Source: Zeaxanthinibacter enoshimensis (lineage in GTDB: Bacteria; Bacteroidota; Bacteroidia; Flavobacteriales; Flavobacteriaceae). From it: 64,000 nt of DNA. This document shows positions 28,384 to 36,680 of the stretch, piece after piece. A program made the translations under genes and the position numbers. Where the stretch lies: the NCBI RefSeq assembly GCF_004362865.1, contig NZ_SNYI01000001.1:496001-560000 (forward strand), in the 5' to 3' direction. How positions within the stretch are numbered: the first letter of the stretch is position 1; each line of letters starts with the position of its first letter. The notes below the pieces were generated by a model. That model was not told the DNA's origin. It did not search any database and saw only the letters and a program-made list of their open reading frames with translations.

Positions 28384-28506
28384 GTGCAGTGCTCAGTTTG
28401 ACGGCGTGACCATATGACGTCCACTAATCTTCTTTGTCCCTTTTGTCACCAATGTCACCTTTGTCCCTCTGTCCCTTTGTACCTATGTAACTATTCACCT
28501 ATTTCG
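28384..28506. repeat. Composite intergenic repeat, locus A
   Basis: This tract begins CAGTTTGACGGCGTGACC and continues with 8- to 9-bp units of the TTTGTCCC/TGTCACC type, then TGTACCTATGTAACTATT. The words GTTTGACGGCGTGACC and TATGTAACTAT also occur in the tracts near 33 and 35 kb. It sits between the DUF4440 terminator and the terminator of the convergent BNR-repeat gene. Confidence 0.75.
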
Positions 28507-28583
28507 AAAAGCAGCCTGCTCTCCTACCCCAGTAGGCGATGACCCCGGGCCTGTTTTCCCAAGTAACTTAGAATATCCTGCCA

Positions 28584-28626
28584 CAAAAAAACCCAACGCT
28601 TTCCACTGAAGGAACTCGTTGGGTTT
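28584..28626 (-). terminator. Terminator of the BNR-repeat gene
   Basis: A perfect 10-bp stem, AAACCCAACG (28589-28598) with CGTTGGGTTT (28617-28626). On the minus strand it is followed by a T run. Confidence 0.85.
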
Positions 28627-28647
28627 ATAATTGATACCAGTTGACCG

Positions 28648-31600
28648 TTACTCCTGTAAGTAGAGGTAATTAAGTTCCAGGGCATTAAACGCCTTATTGA
28701 ATTCGGCGACTTCCTTATCGACCAATTCATTAAAAGTTTTTAGTTCTTTTTCGATCGCGTTGGTAAGCTCTGCTTTTACTGCAAGATCCTGCTCCGTCGG
28801 CGGAAAGTCGTCCATCCCCACAAGACTGTTCAGGTGTGCCAGTTTATTGGTCAACCGGATTGGGAAATTTAAAGGGTCCTGTCCGCTCCTGTTCTGTGTT
28901 TGGTACAATGCCTTCTCTATCTCTTCAAAATCTGAGATCATCTTATCAGCTTTTTCTACCAATTCTTTAGTGGCTTCTTTACCCTTATACTGCTTTTTAA
29001 AGGCTTTTAACTGTTCATTGATCTTCCTGATCTTCTTAATCCTCTGATGTGCTTCATCCACAGTTTTGTTCACCTCGGTGATAAATTGGTGTTGTGCCTT
29101 CATATCAGCCACAGAAACTTCTGCCCTTGGATCCGGGATAATCTTAAAGGGCTGGGTACTGCTCTGCCCGTTAACGGTAAGATGCACCTGGTAATCTCCG
29201 GGAGCAGCCTGCGGTCCATCAAGGTTTGCCCACCAGAGGATCATCCCCTCCAGCTCTTCGGCGCCTTTTCCACGTGTATCCCATACGTGGGTGTTCCCGC
29301 CTTTCTTTACTTCAAGCTTTTTATCCTTCTCCTTAGCCGTATTCGAAAATGTTGCAAGGGTATCCCCTGCCATATTAGTATAGGCCAATGAGATGCTGTC
29401 CTTTTCAGATAAGTCTTTAAGATAAAAATGGGTCACCACCCCAGCCGGATGGTTCTGCCCTTCGGTTTTTGAGGGTTGGCTCAATGACCTTCCTTTGGTC
29501 CTGTATGCCGGTTTAGGCTGGTAAAGTATTACCTCTTTAGATTTCATACCGGCGTCCAGCTGGTGTAAAACAGAGAGGTCATCAAGGATCCATAAACTTC
29601 GTCCTTGTGTAGCTACGATCAGGTTATTATCCTTAATGGCGAGATCTGTGATCGGCACGATAGGGAGGTTCAGCTGGAACGGCTCCCAATGCGCTCCGTC
29701 ATTAAAGGAAATATACATCCCGGTCTCTGTACCGGCATAGAGTAATCCTTTTTGTTCCGGATCTTCCCTTACCACACGTGTAAAATGCTCTGAGGGAATC
29801 CCATCAGTGATCAGGGACCAGCTTTTCCCATAATCATTAGTCTTATACAGGTATGGAGTAAAATCCCCTAGTTTGTAGCGAGTCGCTGCTACATAAGCGG
29901 TACCCTCCTCAAATGCGGAAGCATGAACGCTGTTCACCATGCTCCATTCGGGCATGTTAGACGGAGTTATATTCTCCCAGGTTTCTCCTCCATTCCTGGA
30001 AATATGGATCAATCCGTCATCACTCCCCACCCATAATAATCCTTCTTTCAGTGGACTTTCATCGGCTGCAAAAATGGTGGCATAATATTCAACCCCGGTA
30101 TTGTCCTGGGTGATAGGACCCCCGCTTGATTTCAGTTTCTCGGGGTCGTTCCTGGTCAGGTCATCACTGAGGAGCTCCCAGCTTTTCCCTTCGTTGGTCG
30201 ACAGGTGTACGTGGTTAGAGAAGGTGTACAACTTATCAGGATCGTGTTTACTGAAGATAATAGGGAAGTTCCACTGGAACCTGTATTTCATTCCTTCCGC
30301 CCCATAACCCATGGGATTATCCGGCCATACATTGATAGCGCGGGTGGTGTTGTTCTCATGGTTCACCCGGGTCAGGAAGCCTCCGTAACTACCGCCGTAT
30401 ACAATATCATTATTCTCAGGGTCGACCGCTATATGGGCCGATTCTCCTCCTGCTGTCTCCTCCCAATCCTCTTCCGAGATCGTACGACCGTCACTGCGAT
30501 GCTTGATCCGGATGGTACTGTTATCCTGTTGGGCGGCATAGATGCGGTACGGAAATGCGTTATCTGTGGTAACCCGGTAGAACTGGGCTGTCGGTTGATT
30601 ATGGTAGGTGCTCCAGTTCTCACCCCCGTCATAGGAAACCTGGGCTCCCCCGTCGTCACCTATGATCATACGCTGGGAATCTTCAGGTGCGATCCAGAGA
30701 TCGTGGTGGTCCCCATGTGGTGCATTAAAAGTCTCGAAAGTTTTGCCGCCGTCGGTGGATCGATGATATCGCACATTCAGGACATAGACCTTGTCTTCAT
30801 CTTCACTATCCGCATAAACACGGGTATAGTACCAGGCTCGTTGCCTTAATTTACGTTCGTCGTTCACCTGGGTCCAGGTCTTCCCGCCATCATCGGAACG
30901 GTAAAGTCCACCCTTCTCTTTATTTTCCACAATGGCCCATACCCTGTCCCCGTTCTTGGGAGAAACAGTAACTCCTATGATACCGAGGGTGTCCTGGGGA
31001 AATCCTTTGTTATCAGAGATTCGTTCCCAGTTTTCACCGCTGTCTGTACTTTTCCAAAGTGCCGAGCCTTCTCCACCGCTGCTCAGACTGTAAGGAGTAC
31101 GTTGCACCCGCCATGTGCTGGCGTATAATATACGCGGGTTGGTTGGGTCGATGATCAGGTCTACCGCTCCGGCCATGTCGTTGGCAAAAAGGACCTTATT
31201 CCAGGTCTTTCCTCCATCCGTGGTCTTAAATACTCCTCGTTCATCACTGGGTTTATAAATATTCCCCATTACCGCAGCATAAACGATATCGGGATTGTCC
31301 GGGTGAATACGCATTCGCGAGATATGCCTGCTCTTTTCCAGCCCCATGCTTTTCCAGGTCTTCCCGGCATCTACTGACTTCCAGACTCCATAGCCGGAAG
31401 AAACATTCCCCCGGACGGTCTTTTCCCCACCTCCGACATAGATCACGTTATGATCAGAATCAGCGACTGAGACTGAACCGATACTGCCTCCAAAATAGCC
31501 GTCGGAGATATTTGTCCAGGTATTTCCCCCGTCCGTGGTTTTCCATACACCTCCCCCGGCTGCCCCAAAATAGAACAGGTCTGGTTGTCCCGGCACACCG

Positions 31601-31785
31601 GTTACGGCAGCTGAGCGGCCACCTCTGAAGGGTCCGACCAGGCGGTATTCCATGCTGGAATATAATTCCTGCGGGTACTGCTCTGTTTGTGATTGATGTT
31701 TTTTTCTTTTCTGTGCCGAGAGAGAAAACGGCAACAGCATAAGGAGCAGCAGTAAAGCGCTGAACCTGAATGCGGTAGTTTTCAT
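28648..31785 (-). CDS. Secreted VPS10/BNR-repeat (sortilin-like) beta-propeller protein
   Basis: A 1045-residue protein with a signal peptide (ALLLLLMLLPFSLSAQ). Many Asp-box/BNR repeats follow, of the form SxDxGxTW (TTDGGNTWTNIS, SVDAGKTWKSMG, STDSGENWERIS, SYDGGENWSTYH, SRNGGETWENIT), spread over roughly residues 45-720 and forming one or two propellers. The last 250 residues have a beta domain and then a coiled-coil-like helical end (VDEAHQRIKKIRKINEQLK). Homologues are annotated as glycosyl hydrolases or sialidase-like, but catalytic sialidase residues are not evident. Peptide or protein binding is as likely as hydrolysis. A strong terminator follows. Confidence 0.88.
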   Translation of the reverse strand: MKTTAFRFSALLLLLMLLPFSLSAQKRKKHQSQTEQYPQELYSSMEYRLVGPFRGGRSAAVTGVPGQPDLFYFGAAGGGVWKTTDGGNTWTNISDGYFGGSIGSVSVADSDHNVIYVGGGEKTVRGNVSSGYGVWKSVDAGKTWKSMGLEKSRHISRMRIHPDNPDIVYAAVMGNIYKPSDERGVFKTTDGGKTWNKVLFANDMAGAVDLIIDPTNPRILYASTWRVQRTPYSLSSGGEGSALWKSTDSGENWERISDNKGFPQDTLGIIGVTVSPKNGDRVWAIVENKEKGGLYRSDDGGKTWTQVNDERKLRQRAWYYTRVYADSEDEDKVYVLNVRYHRSTDGGKTFETFNAPHGDHHDLWIAPEDSQRMIIGDDGGAQVSYDGGENWSTYHNQPTAQFYRVTTDNAFPYRIYAAQQDNSTIRIKHRSDGRTISEEDWEETAGGESAHIAVDPENNDIVYGGSYGGFLTRVNHENNTTRAINVWPDNPMGYGAEGMKYRFQWNFPIIFSKHDPDKLYTFSNHVHLSTNEGKSWELLSDDLTRNDPEKLKSSGGPITQDNTGVEYYATIFAADESPLKEGLLWVGSDDGLIHISRNGGETWENITPSNMPEWSMVNSVHASAFEEGTAYVAATRYKLGDFTPYLYKTNDYGKSWSLITDGIPSEHFTRVVREDPEQKGLLYAGTETGMYISFNDGAHWEPFQLNLPIVPITDLAIKDNNLIVATQGRSLWILDDLSVLHQLDAGMKSKEVILYQPKPAYRTKGRSLSQPSKTEGQNHPAGVVTHFYLKDLSEKDSISLAYTNMAGDTLATFSNTAKEKDKKLEVKKGGNTHVWDTRGKGAEELEGMILWWANLDGPQAAPGDYQVHLTVNGQSSTQPFKIIPDPRAEVSVADMKAQHQFITEVNKTVDEAHQRIKKIRKINEQLKAFKKQYKGKEATKELVEKADKMISDFEEIEKALYQTQNRSGQDPLNFPIRLTNKLAHLNSLVGMDDFPPTEQDLAVKAELTNAIEKELKTFNELVDKEVAEFNKAFNALELNYLYLQE

Positions 31786-31901
31786 AGAGTGTTATTTCGT
31801 GAATTGTAAGCTTTAAAAATAAGGAAAAAGACAGAATTAAAGTTTCCGGATTTTTTCATCCACTGCTCGGAAATAATCTGAAAAAGTGCCGTGAAACCTT
31901 T

Positions 31902-32864
31902 TTACCCGGGATTACCCGCTGATTGCCCCGGTACTGAAGATCGGATCTCGGATCCCGGATCTTTCATGGCTTCCCAGTAAGAATTCAGCCGCGAGACGAA
32001 AGATTCCGGATCCTCTGCATAAAGCCTGCGCCCAAGCGACCATGCATTAGATTGAAGCTGGCTGCGTTCTTCGTGAACGAGTCCGGCTAACAGCCGGTGC
32101 CCTGCCAGGTTGGTAGCTGTACTTTCCTCGGATTTAAGGGTCTGCTGCAATACGGCAAGGTCGTGATCCAGGCCCAGCAAATCGGCCAGCTCCCCCAGGG
32201 CGGTCTCCCAGGCCAGCATTACCGGTGGCCATATCATTTGCAGGTACCCTAATTGGTAATACAGGTCTTTTACCCGCTTGCGCCATTCGTGCAAATGATC
32301 TGCAGTAGTATCCTCCCGTGCTATCCCTCTGTTGGTTATTCCCCTGCCATAGGCTTTAAGAATTCCGGCAGAAAAAGCACTGAAGTCTTCCTTGTCAAGG
32401 GTCCACCGGTGTACCGTATCCTTCAACGCCTTAATAACCATCAGCACCTGGTCAGTAGTCCTGTGAGTTCTGAGGATTTTGAGTTGCTGCTGGTGTCGTT
32501 TCTGTAATTGTTGTTTTATTTCCTGGAAACCTTCATCATGGAAAATATCAGGATGCCTTTCCCCAAGCAGGCTGATCGACTCAACCAAAACAGCACTGTC
32601 CCGTGCATCGGACAACAGCCTGGCAGCATCCCGCAGTGCGCGGTTGGCATTTTTATACGTTTCTTCATTCATCCCGGACCGCACCAGCCGGAGTAGTGCC
32701 CTTAACTTCTTAAAGTCTTTGCGCGTCTCGTGTAAACCAATATCGAGGCTTTCTGCATGTTGCAGGAAATGCTCGGCGTGATCCAGCAACAAAAGCCCAA
32801 GCCGCTGAGTCCCCTGTTCGGGAGTTTCATCGGGGTTGTAATGTAAGATGATCGGGTAATCCAT
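31902..32864 (-). CDS. CHAD domain protein
   Basis: A 320-residue, largely helical protein with the conserved His/Arg/Lys surface of CHAD domains. The first copy of the motif is LHETRKDFKKLRALLRL (near residue 43) and the second is HEWRKRVKDLYYQLGYL (near residue 190). CHAD proteins bind inorganic polyphosphate. No CYTH or polyphosphate kinase gene is adjacent. It is leftward, upstream of the BNR gene with a 116-bp gap that probably holds the BNR promoter. Confidence 0.88.
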   Translation of the reverse strand: MDYPIILHYNPDETPEQGTQRLGLLLLDHAEHFLQHAESLDIGLHETRKDFKKLRALLRLVRSGMNEETYKNANRALRDAARLLSDARDSAVLVESISLLGERHPDIFHDEGFQEIKQQLQKRHQQQLKILRTHRTTDQVLMVIKALKDTVHRWTLDKEDFSAFSAGILKAYGRGITNRGIAREDTTADHLHEWRKRVKDLYYQLGYLQMIWPPVMLAWETALGELADLLGLDHDLAVLQQTLKSEESTATNLAGHRLLAGLVHEERSQLQSNAWSLGRRLYAEDPESFVSRLNSYWEAMKDPGSEIRSSVPGQSAGNPG

Positions 32865-33021
32865 AGTTCTAATCTAAAGGTATGTTTTTTTTGGAATTCT
32901 CGGGAAGGTGAGTTGACTTGACTCTGTCTGAAACATCCACGCCCGGTAGAAAGAATAATATACACAAATTGGACATGCTCATTACTCAAAAATAAACGCG
33001 GACTGCAGGTTTTATGCGGGG

Positions 33022-33544
33022 TATACCGTTAACTTGTAACCGGGGCGGGGTTAAGCAACCCCGGGGGTCAGTTGACAGTAGGCAATTTCCAGTTCGCAGT
33101 AAGCGGAGGGCAGTCGGTAGTTTGCATAATTTATAGGTCGCCCCTGTCTCCCATTTCACTATGTAACTGTGAATCTAAAAGGTTCGCAACCTGGTGCCGT
33201 AGTGTACAGTTCGTGGCCTGCCTACAGCCCGTCCGACCTGTACCTACCCGAATACGTCATTAAGGCGGGCGGGCAGGTAAATTCGCGGTTTGCGGTTCGT
33301 AGCATCGTTTAATCTGCAGAACCGTTTGACGGCGTGACCCGCCCACCTCTTCGAGGTATTCGGGCAAGCGGAGTGACGGTGTGACTGCATAACACGAATA
33401 CCCACATACCCGCATCCCTGCATCCCCGTTCACCGTTTCACCGTTTCACCGTATCACCGTATCACTGCATAATGGTTCCCCCCTGCAAGCTTTCTGCAGT
33501 AAAACACCTTAATTTATGACCGGGGCGGGGTTAGGCAACCCCGG
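33022..33544. repeat. Composite intergenic repeat, locus B
   Basis: The tract contains two copies of a GC hairpin (ACCGGGGCGGGGTTAAGCAA at 33039 and ACCGGGGCGGGGTTAGGCAA at 33519, each completed by CCCCGG). It also has a CAGTTnnCAGT tract, the perfect hairpin AGGTT-CGC-AACCT (33180-33192), a long hairpin followed by TAAATTCGCGG, the word GTTTGACGGCGTGACC, and an 8-bp periodic run (CACCGTTT x2, CACCGTAT x2). Nothing protein-coding was recognised in the 824-bp gap between the CHAD and AI-2E genes. Confidence 0.8.
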
Positions 33545-33688
33545 ATTAAGAATTGATACCTTTTCAGATTCATTCCCGTCCCTACTACTTCAACTGGCTA
33601 AACATTCTGCCAGATTTATTTAATAACGCATCAACTTCTTTTACAATAGTGTTCAACTTATCCCTGTATAATACAGACCTTTATAACT

Positions 33689-34705
33689 ATGAAAACCATT
33701 GATCCTAAAATTATCCGCCAGCTATTCATTCTTGCCCTGATCGTTTTCATTGGGTTACTGATTATGAAGAATATGATGCCCTACCTGTCCGGGGTATTAG
33801 GAGCTATAACCATCTACGTTCTGTTGCGGAAACCCATGGCCAGGCTGGTGAAGAAAGGCTGGCACCCGGACCTTGCTTCGGGCCTGTTGATGCTGGCATC
33901 CTTTATCTGTATCCTGATCCCCGTTGGGGGAATCCTGATGATGCTGGGTAACAAGGTGAGCAAGGCTGTTCAGAATTCAGAAAAGTTTGTGAATGCGCTG
34001 AGGGATCAATTAAAATACGTGGAAGATAAGATCAATTATGATCTTACTGCCCAATTAGACAGTGAGGCTTTCAGCGGTTGGGTATCGACCAATTTACAGA
34101 GTGTTGCCAACAGCACCTTTGAGATCCTGATCTCGTTGGTGATCATGTATTTCCTGTTGTACTATATGCTCACCAACCGCAGTAAACTCCGGGAATCCTT
34201 ATTCGAGTATATCCCGATAGGACAAGAAAATCTCCAAATGATAGGGAAAGATGTCAAAGAAATGGTAAGAGCCAATGCCCTGGGAATTCCACTCGTGGCC
34301 ATTGCCCAGGGAATCGTGGCACTGATCGGTTTTCTCATCTTTAAAATTGAGAGTCCTTTTTTCTGGGCCGGGATGGTTGCTATTGGTTCTATGATCCCAT
34401 TCGTTGGGGCATTGCTAGGTACCATCCCCGCCTTCATTCTCACCTTGTCTGCAGGTGATGATTTTGCGGCTTTTGGTATACTGATCTACGGCCTGGTCAT
34501 CGTAGGATCTACAGATAATTTTATCAGGCTTTATGTGCTGCGCCGCTTAGATAATGTGCACCCCCTCATTACCCTGATCGGGGTGCTGGTCGGGGTACCC
34601 CTTTTCGGATTTATCGGGCTGATCTTTGGTCCGCTCCTGATCAGCCTCTTCCTGGTAATCGTCCGGATCTACAAGAAAGAGTACGGGAAACAGGAGGCGT
34701 TATAG
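33689..34705 (+). CDS. AI-2E family transporter
   Basis: A 338-residue membrane protein with about eight helices, two near the N-terminus (ILALIVFIGLLIMKNMMPYL) and a conserved C-terminal block (GPLLISLFLVIVRIYKKEYG). The central segments RANALGIPLVAIAQGIVALIG and GSMIPFVGALLGTIPAFIL match the family. Members include TqsA-like autoinducer-2 exporters and Na+/H+ antiporter-like proteins; the substrate here is unknown. The stop codon lies at the very edge of repeat tract C. Confidence 0.88.
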   Translation: MKTIDPKIIRQLFILALIVFIGLLIMKNMMPYLSGVLGAITIYVLLRKPMARLVKKGWHPDLASGLLMLASFICILIPVGGILMMLGNKVSKAVQNSEKFVNALRDQLKYVEDKINYDLTAQLDSEAFSGWVSTNLQSVANSTFEILISLVIMYFLLYYMLTNRSKLRESLFEYIPIGQENLQMIGKDVKEMVRANALGIPLVAIAQGIVALIGFLIFKIESPFFWAGMVAIGSMIPFVGALLGTIPAFILTLSAGDDFAAFGILIYGLVIVGSTDNFIRLYVLRRLDNVHPLITLIGVLVGVPLFGFIGLIFGPLLISLFLVIVRIYKKEYGKQEAL

Positions 34706-35108
34706 TTTGAGGTTTGAGGTTTGAAGTTCGAGATTTGAGGCCTACCTTCGGTAGGTAAATTCGAGGTTTGAGGTTTGAAGTTCGAGGTTTGAAGCCTACC
34801 TTCGGTAGGTAAATTCGAGATTCGAGGTTTGAAGACAGCTGGTACAGGTTGGGATGCTCTTGAGTAAAAAACTTTGTCACTTGTGTCCCTTTTGTCACCC
34901 TTTGTCACTCTGTACCTATGTAACTATGTACCTGTGTACCTATGTAACTATATAACTAAAAAGTTCGGAGTTTGCCTATGGCAGTTCACTGTTCGCAGTT
35001 TGCAGTTTACAGTTTGCGGTTCGCAATTTACAGATGGGTAGTACAGGTTGGGCTATACAACTGTAAGACCGCACCCTTTCACCAATGTCCCCTTTATCAC
35101 CCAAGTCA
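34703..35108. repeat. Composite intergenic repeat, locus C
   Basis: The tract fills the whole gap between convergent genes. It starts with TTTGAGG/TTTGAAG heptads, interrupted twice by a hairpin CCTACC-TTCG-GTAGG followed by TAAATTCGAG. Next come TTTGTCACC-type units, an 8-bp periodic run (TGTAACTA, TGTACCTG, TGTACCTA), the junction word AAAAAGTTCGGAG, and CAGTTTG/CGGTTCG heptads. The stop codons of both flanking genes fall at or inside its ends. Confidence 0.85.
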
Positions 35109-35747
35109 CCTAAAAATCTCTCCTACCTGAGCGCCCAGCTTTTCAAAATTTTCATAAAAGGCTCCTACATGCCTGGCATCCATCAGAGCATGGTGGACTT
35201 GCACGGATAACGGCATCATCTTTTTATCGCCTTCATCAAAGATCTTCCCCCAGCTTATACGTGGTACGCTGTCATGTGGATGGTAGTGCATCGCATGCTG
35301 GATAGCCGTAAAACGGATCCATGGGATAGCCGAAAGGAAGAGGTAATCATCTCGTCCCGGCTCGTCTTCCATCACAGGATCGGTTTTCATCTCATCTATC
35401 CGGGCGGCAGCCTCTTTGAGAAAAATTCCTGCTTCCGGGTGATAGGTAACCGTGCAAAAACTGAAGACATCAGTCCCGGTGGTAGGTACCGTGAAAGAAG
35501 GGTGAACATATTTGTGTTCCACTACTTCTTCTCCCCGGATCCTTTGCCGGAATTCGGTTACTTCATTGGCTGCCCTGGATATCAGGAAAACCAGCCCGCT
35601 ATGCACCGGTATGCCTGAATTTTTAAAATGCGGTAAAATATCGGTGACCTCCACGTTTGTAGTAATACTGAAATGTGGATGATTCATCCCATTGAAAAAT
35701 TCAAAGTGTTTTTTGCGATGGGGATTGGTAAAGCTGATCTTTTTCAT
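35106..35747 (-). CDS. Chloramphenicol acetyltransferase-like (CatA family) protein
   Basis: A 213-residue protein of CAT size. The C-terminal active-site region reads QVHHALMDARHVGAFYENF with the catalytic His at 186. In typical CATs the motif is HHxxxDG; here the Gly after Asp is Ala. Other family segments are SGLVFLISRAANEV and FFNGMNHPHFSIT. It acetylates small molecules from acetyl-CoA; whether chloramphenicol is a substrate cannot be told. The gene is isolated between repeat tracts C and D, which abut both ends. Confidence 0.85.
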   Translation of the reverse strand: MKKISFTNPHRKKHFEFFNGMNHPHFSITTNVEVTDILPHFKNSGIPVHSGLVFLISRAANEVTEFRQRIRGEEVVEHKYVHPSFTVPTTGTDVFSFCTVTYHPEAGIFLKEAAARIDEMKTDPVMEDEPGRDDYLFLSAIPWIRFTAIQHAMHYHPHDSVPRISWGKIFDEGDKKMMPLSVQVHHALMDARHVGAFYENFEKLGAQVGEIFR

Positions 35748-35849
35748 GAGTGGTCTTTGAAAAGCATAAAGGTCCAGAAAATATGTGGTATCTGAAAAAT
35801 GTAACCTGGTAGGGTGCAGGATTTTTACCGTGTGGACTTATAACTTGAA

Positions 35850-36200
35850 ACCGGGGAGGGATTGTGAGATCCCCAGAGTTCAGTTGGCAGTGGTCAGTGG
35901 GCAGTGGGCGGTTTGATGTTTGAGGTTTGAGGTTTGAGGTTTGAGGTTTGAGGTTTGAGGTTTGAGGTTTGAGGTTTGAGGTTTGAGGTTTGCAAAATAT
36001 CTCCGTCACCTGTGTAACCTCTGTCCCCTCTGTCACTTTATAATTATGAATTTGTCAACAAAAAGGTTCGGAGCCTGATTACCGCAGTTTAAAGTTCGCA
36101 GTTTGAGGTTTGCCGTTTGCGGTTTGCAGTTTGCATAATATCTCTGTCACCTGTGTAACCTCTGTCACCTCTGTTACTTTGTAACTATGTCCCCAAAAAT
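35850..36200. repeat. Composite intergenic repeat, locus D, with ten perfect GAGGTTT units
   Basis: It begins with the third GC hairpin copy (ACCGGGGAGGGATTGTGAGA then CCCC, 35850-35876). A CAGT(T/G)GG tract follows, then ten perfect tandem GAGGTTT heptads (35922-35991), TGTCACC/TGTAACC units, the junction word AAAAGGTTCGGAGCCTG (36061-36077), a second heptad run, and a second TGTCACC/TGTAACC run ending TTTGTAACTATG. The order is the same as in locus C but partly doubled. Confidence 0.85.
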
Positions 36201-36321
36201 GCAACAATAGAAAATCAATGAATCAACTGAAATTCAGATACTTACATTGTTTGAAGGAAAATTCCCCTTTTTTACGTCAATTTCTCTAGCGAAACCACAA
36301 ACCGCCCCGTCGCCTGCTTCC

Positions 36322-36475
36322 TAATTTTGTGTCCAGAAAGATTATATTAGTTTATAGTGCCTACGATGAATAAAAGGCAGGGCAAATGAAGGTTTTTGAC
36401 ATAGACAGACCCTGCCTTTTCGTAGCATACTGATCATAGTATTAAAGGGAAGACCAGGCACGCAGTGCCTTTTTA
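36322..36475 (+). ncRNA. Candidate structured small RNA
   Basis: A -7-like box TAATTTTG (36322-36329) is followed by a long hairpin. In it CTACGA pairs with TCGTAG, and AAAAGGCAGGG (36372-36382) pairs perfectly with CCCTGCCTTTT (36410-36420), with a 5-base bulge and a 27-base loop. Then comes a terminator-like hairpin AGGCAC-GCA-GTGCCT (36456-36470) with a T tail. Together these outline a transcript of about 140 nt without a coding frame. The strand is inferred from the T tail. No Rfam family was recognised by eye. Confidence 0.4.
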
Positions 36476-36486
36476 TATACACTTTG

Positions 36487-36551
36487 TTTGAATGACCCCG
36501 CACAGTGTTCATTCAAATAGATCTGAATTATAGGTGCCGGAGCCTCTCCGG
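36487..36551 (+). other. Two further hairpins in the leader of the repeat lipoprotein gene
   Basis: TTTGAATGA (36487-36495) pairs perfectly with TCATTCAAA (36509-36517), and CCGGAG (36537-36542) with CTCCGG (36546-36551). They lie between the candidate RNA and the start codon at 36681, and may be a structured 5' leader. Confidence 0.35.
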
Positions 36552-36680
36552 ACCGGTTTATGAATACCCGTCGGTTCCATTTTCACAACTCCAACCGGGT
36601 AGTTCATCGTACACCTAAAAGTACTCCGTGCCCCCTTCCCTTTTAATACCCTTTCTTATTAATAACATAAATATTTAAAA

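Noticed and set aside
28648-31785. Sialidase
   Set aside because: Asp-box repeats are present, but the Arg triad and catalytic Tyr/Glu arrangement were not evident.
35922-35991. Tandem direct repeat as a CRISPR array
   Set aside because: Units are 7 bp with no spacers and no cas genes occur in the window.
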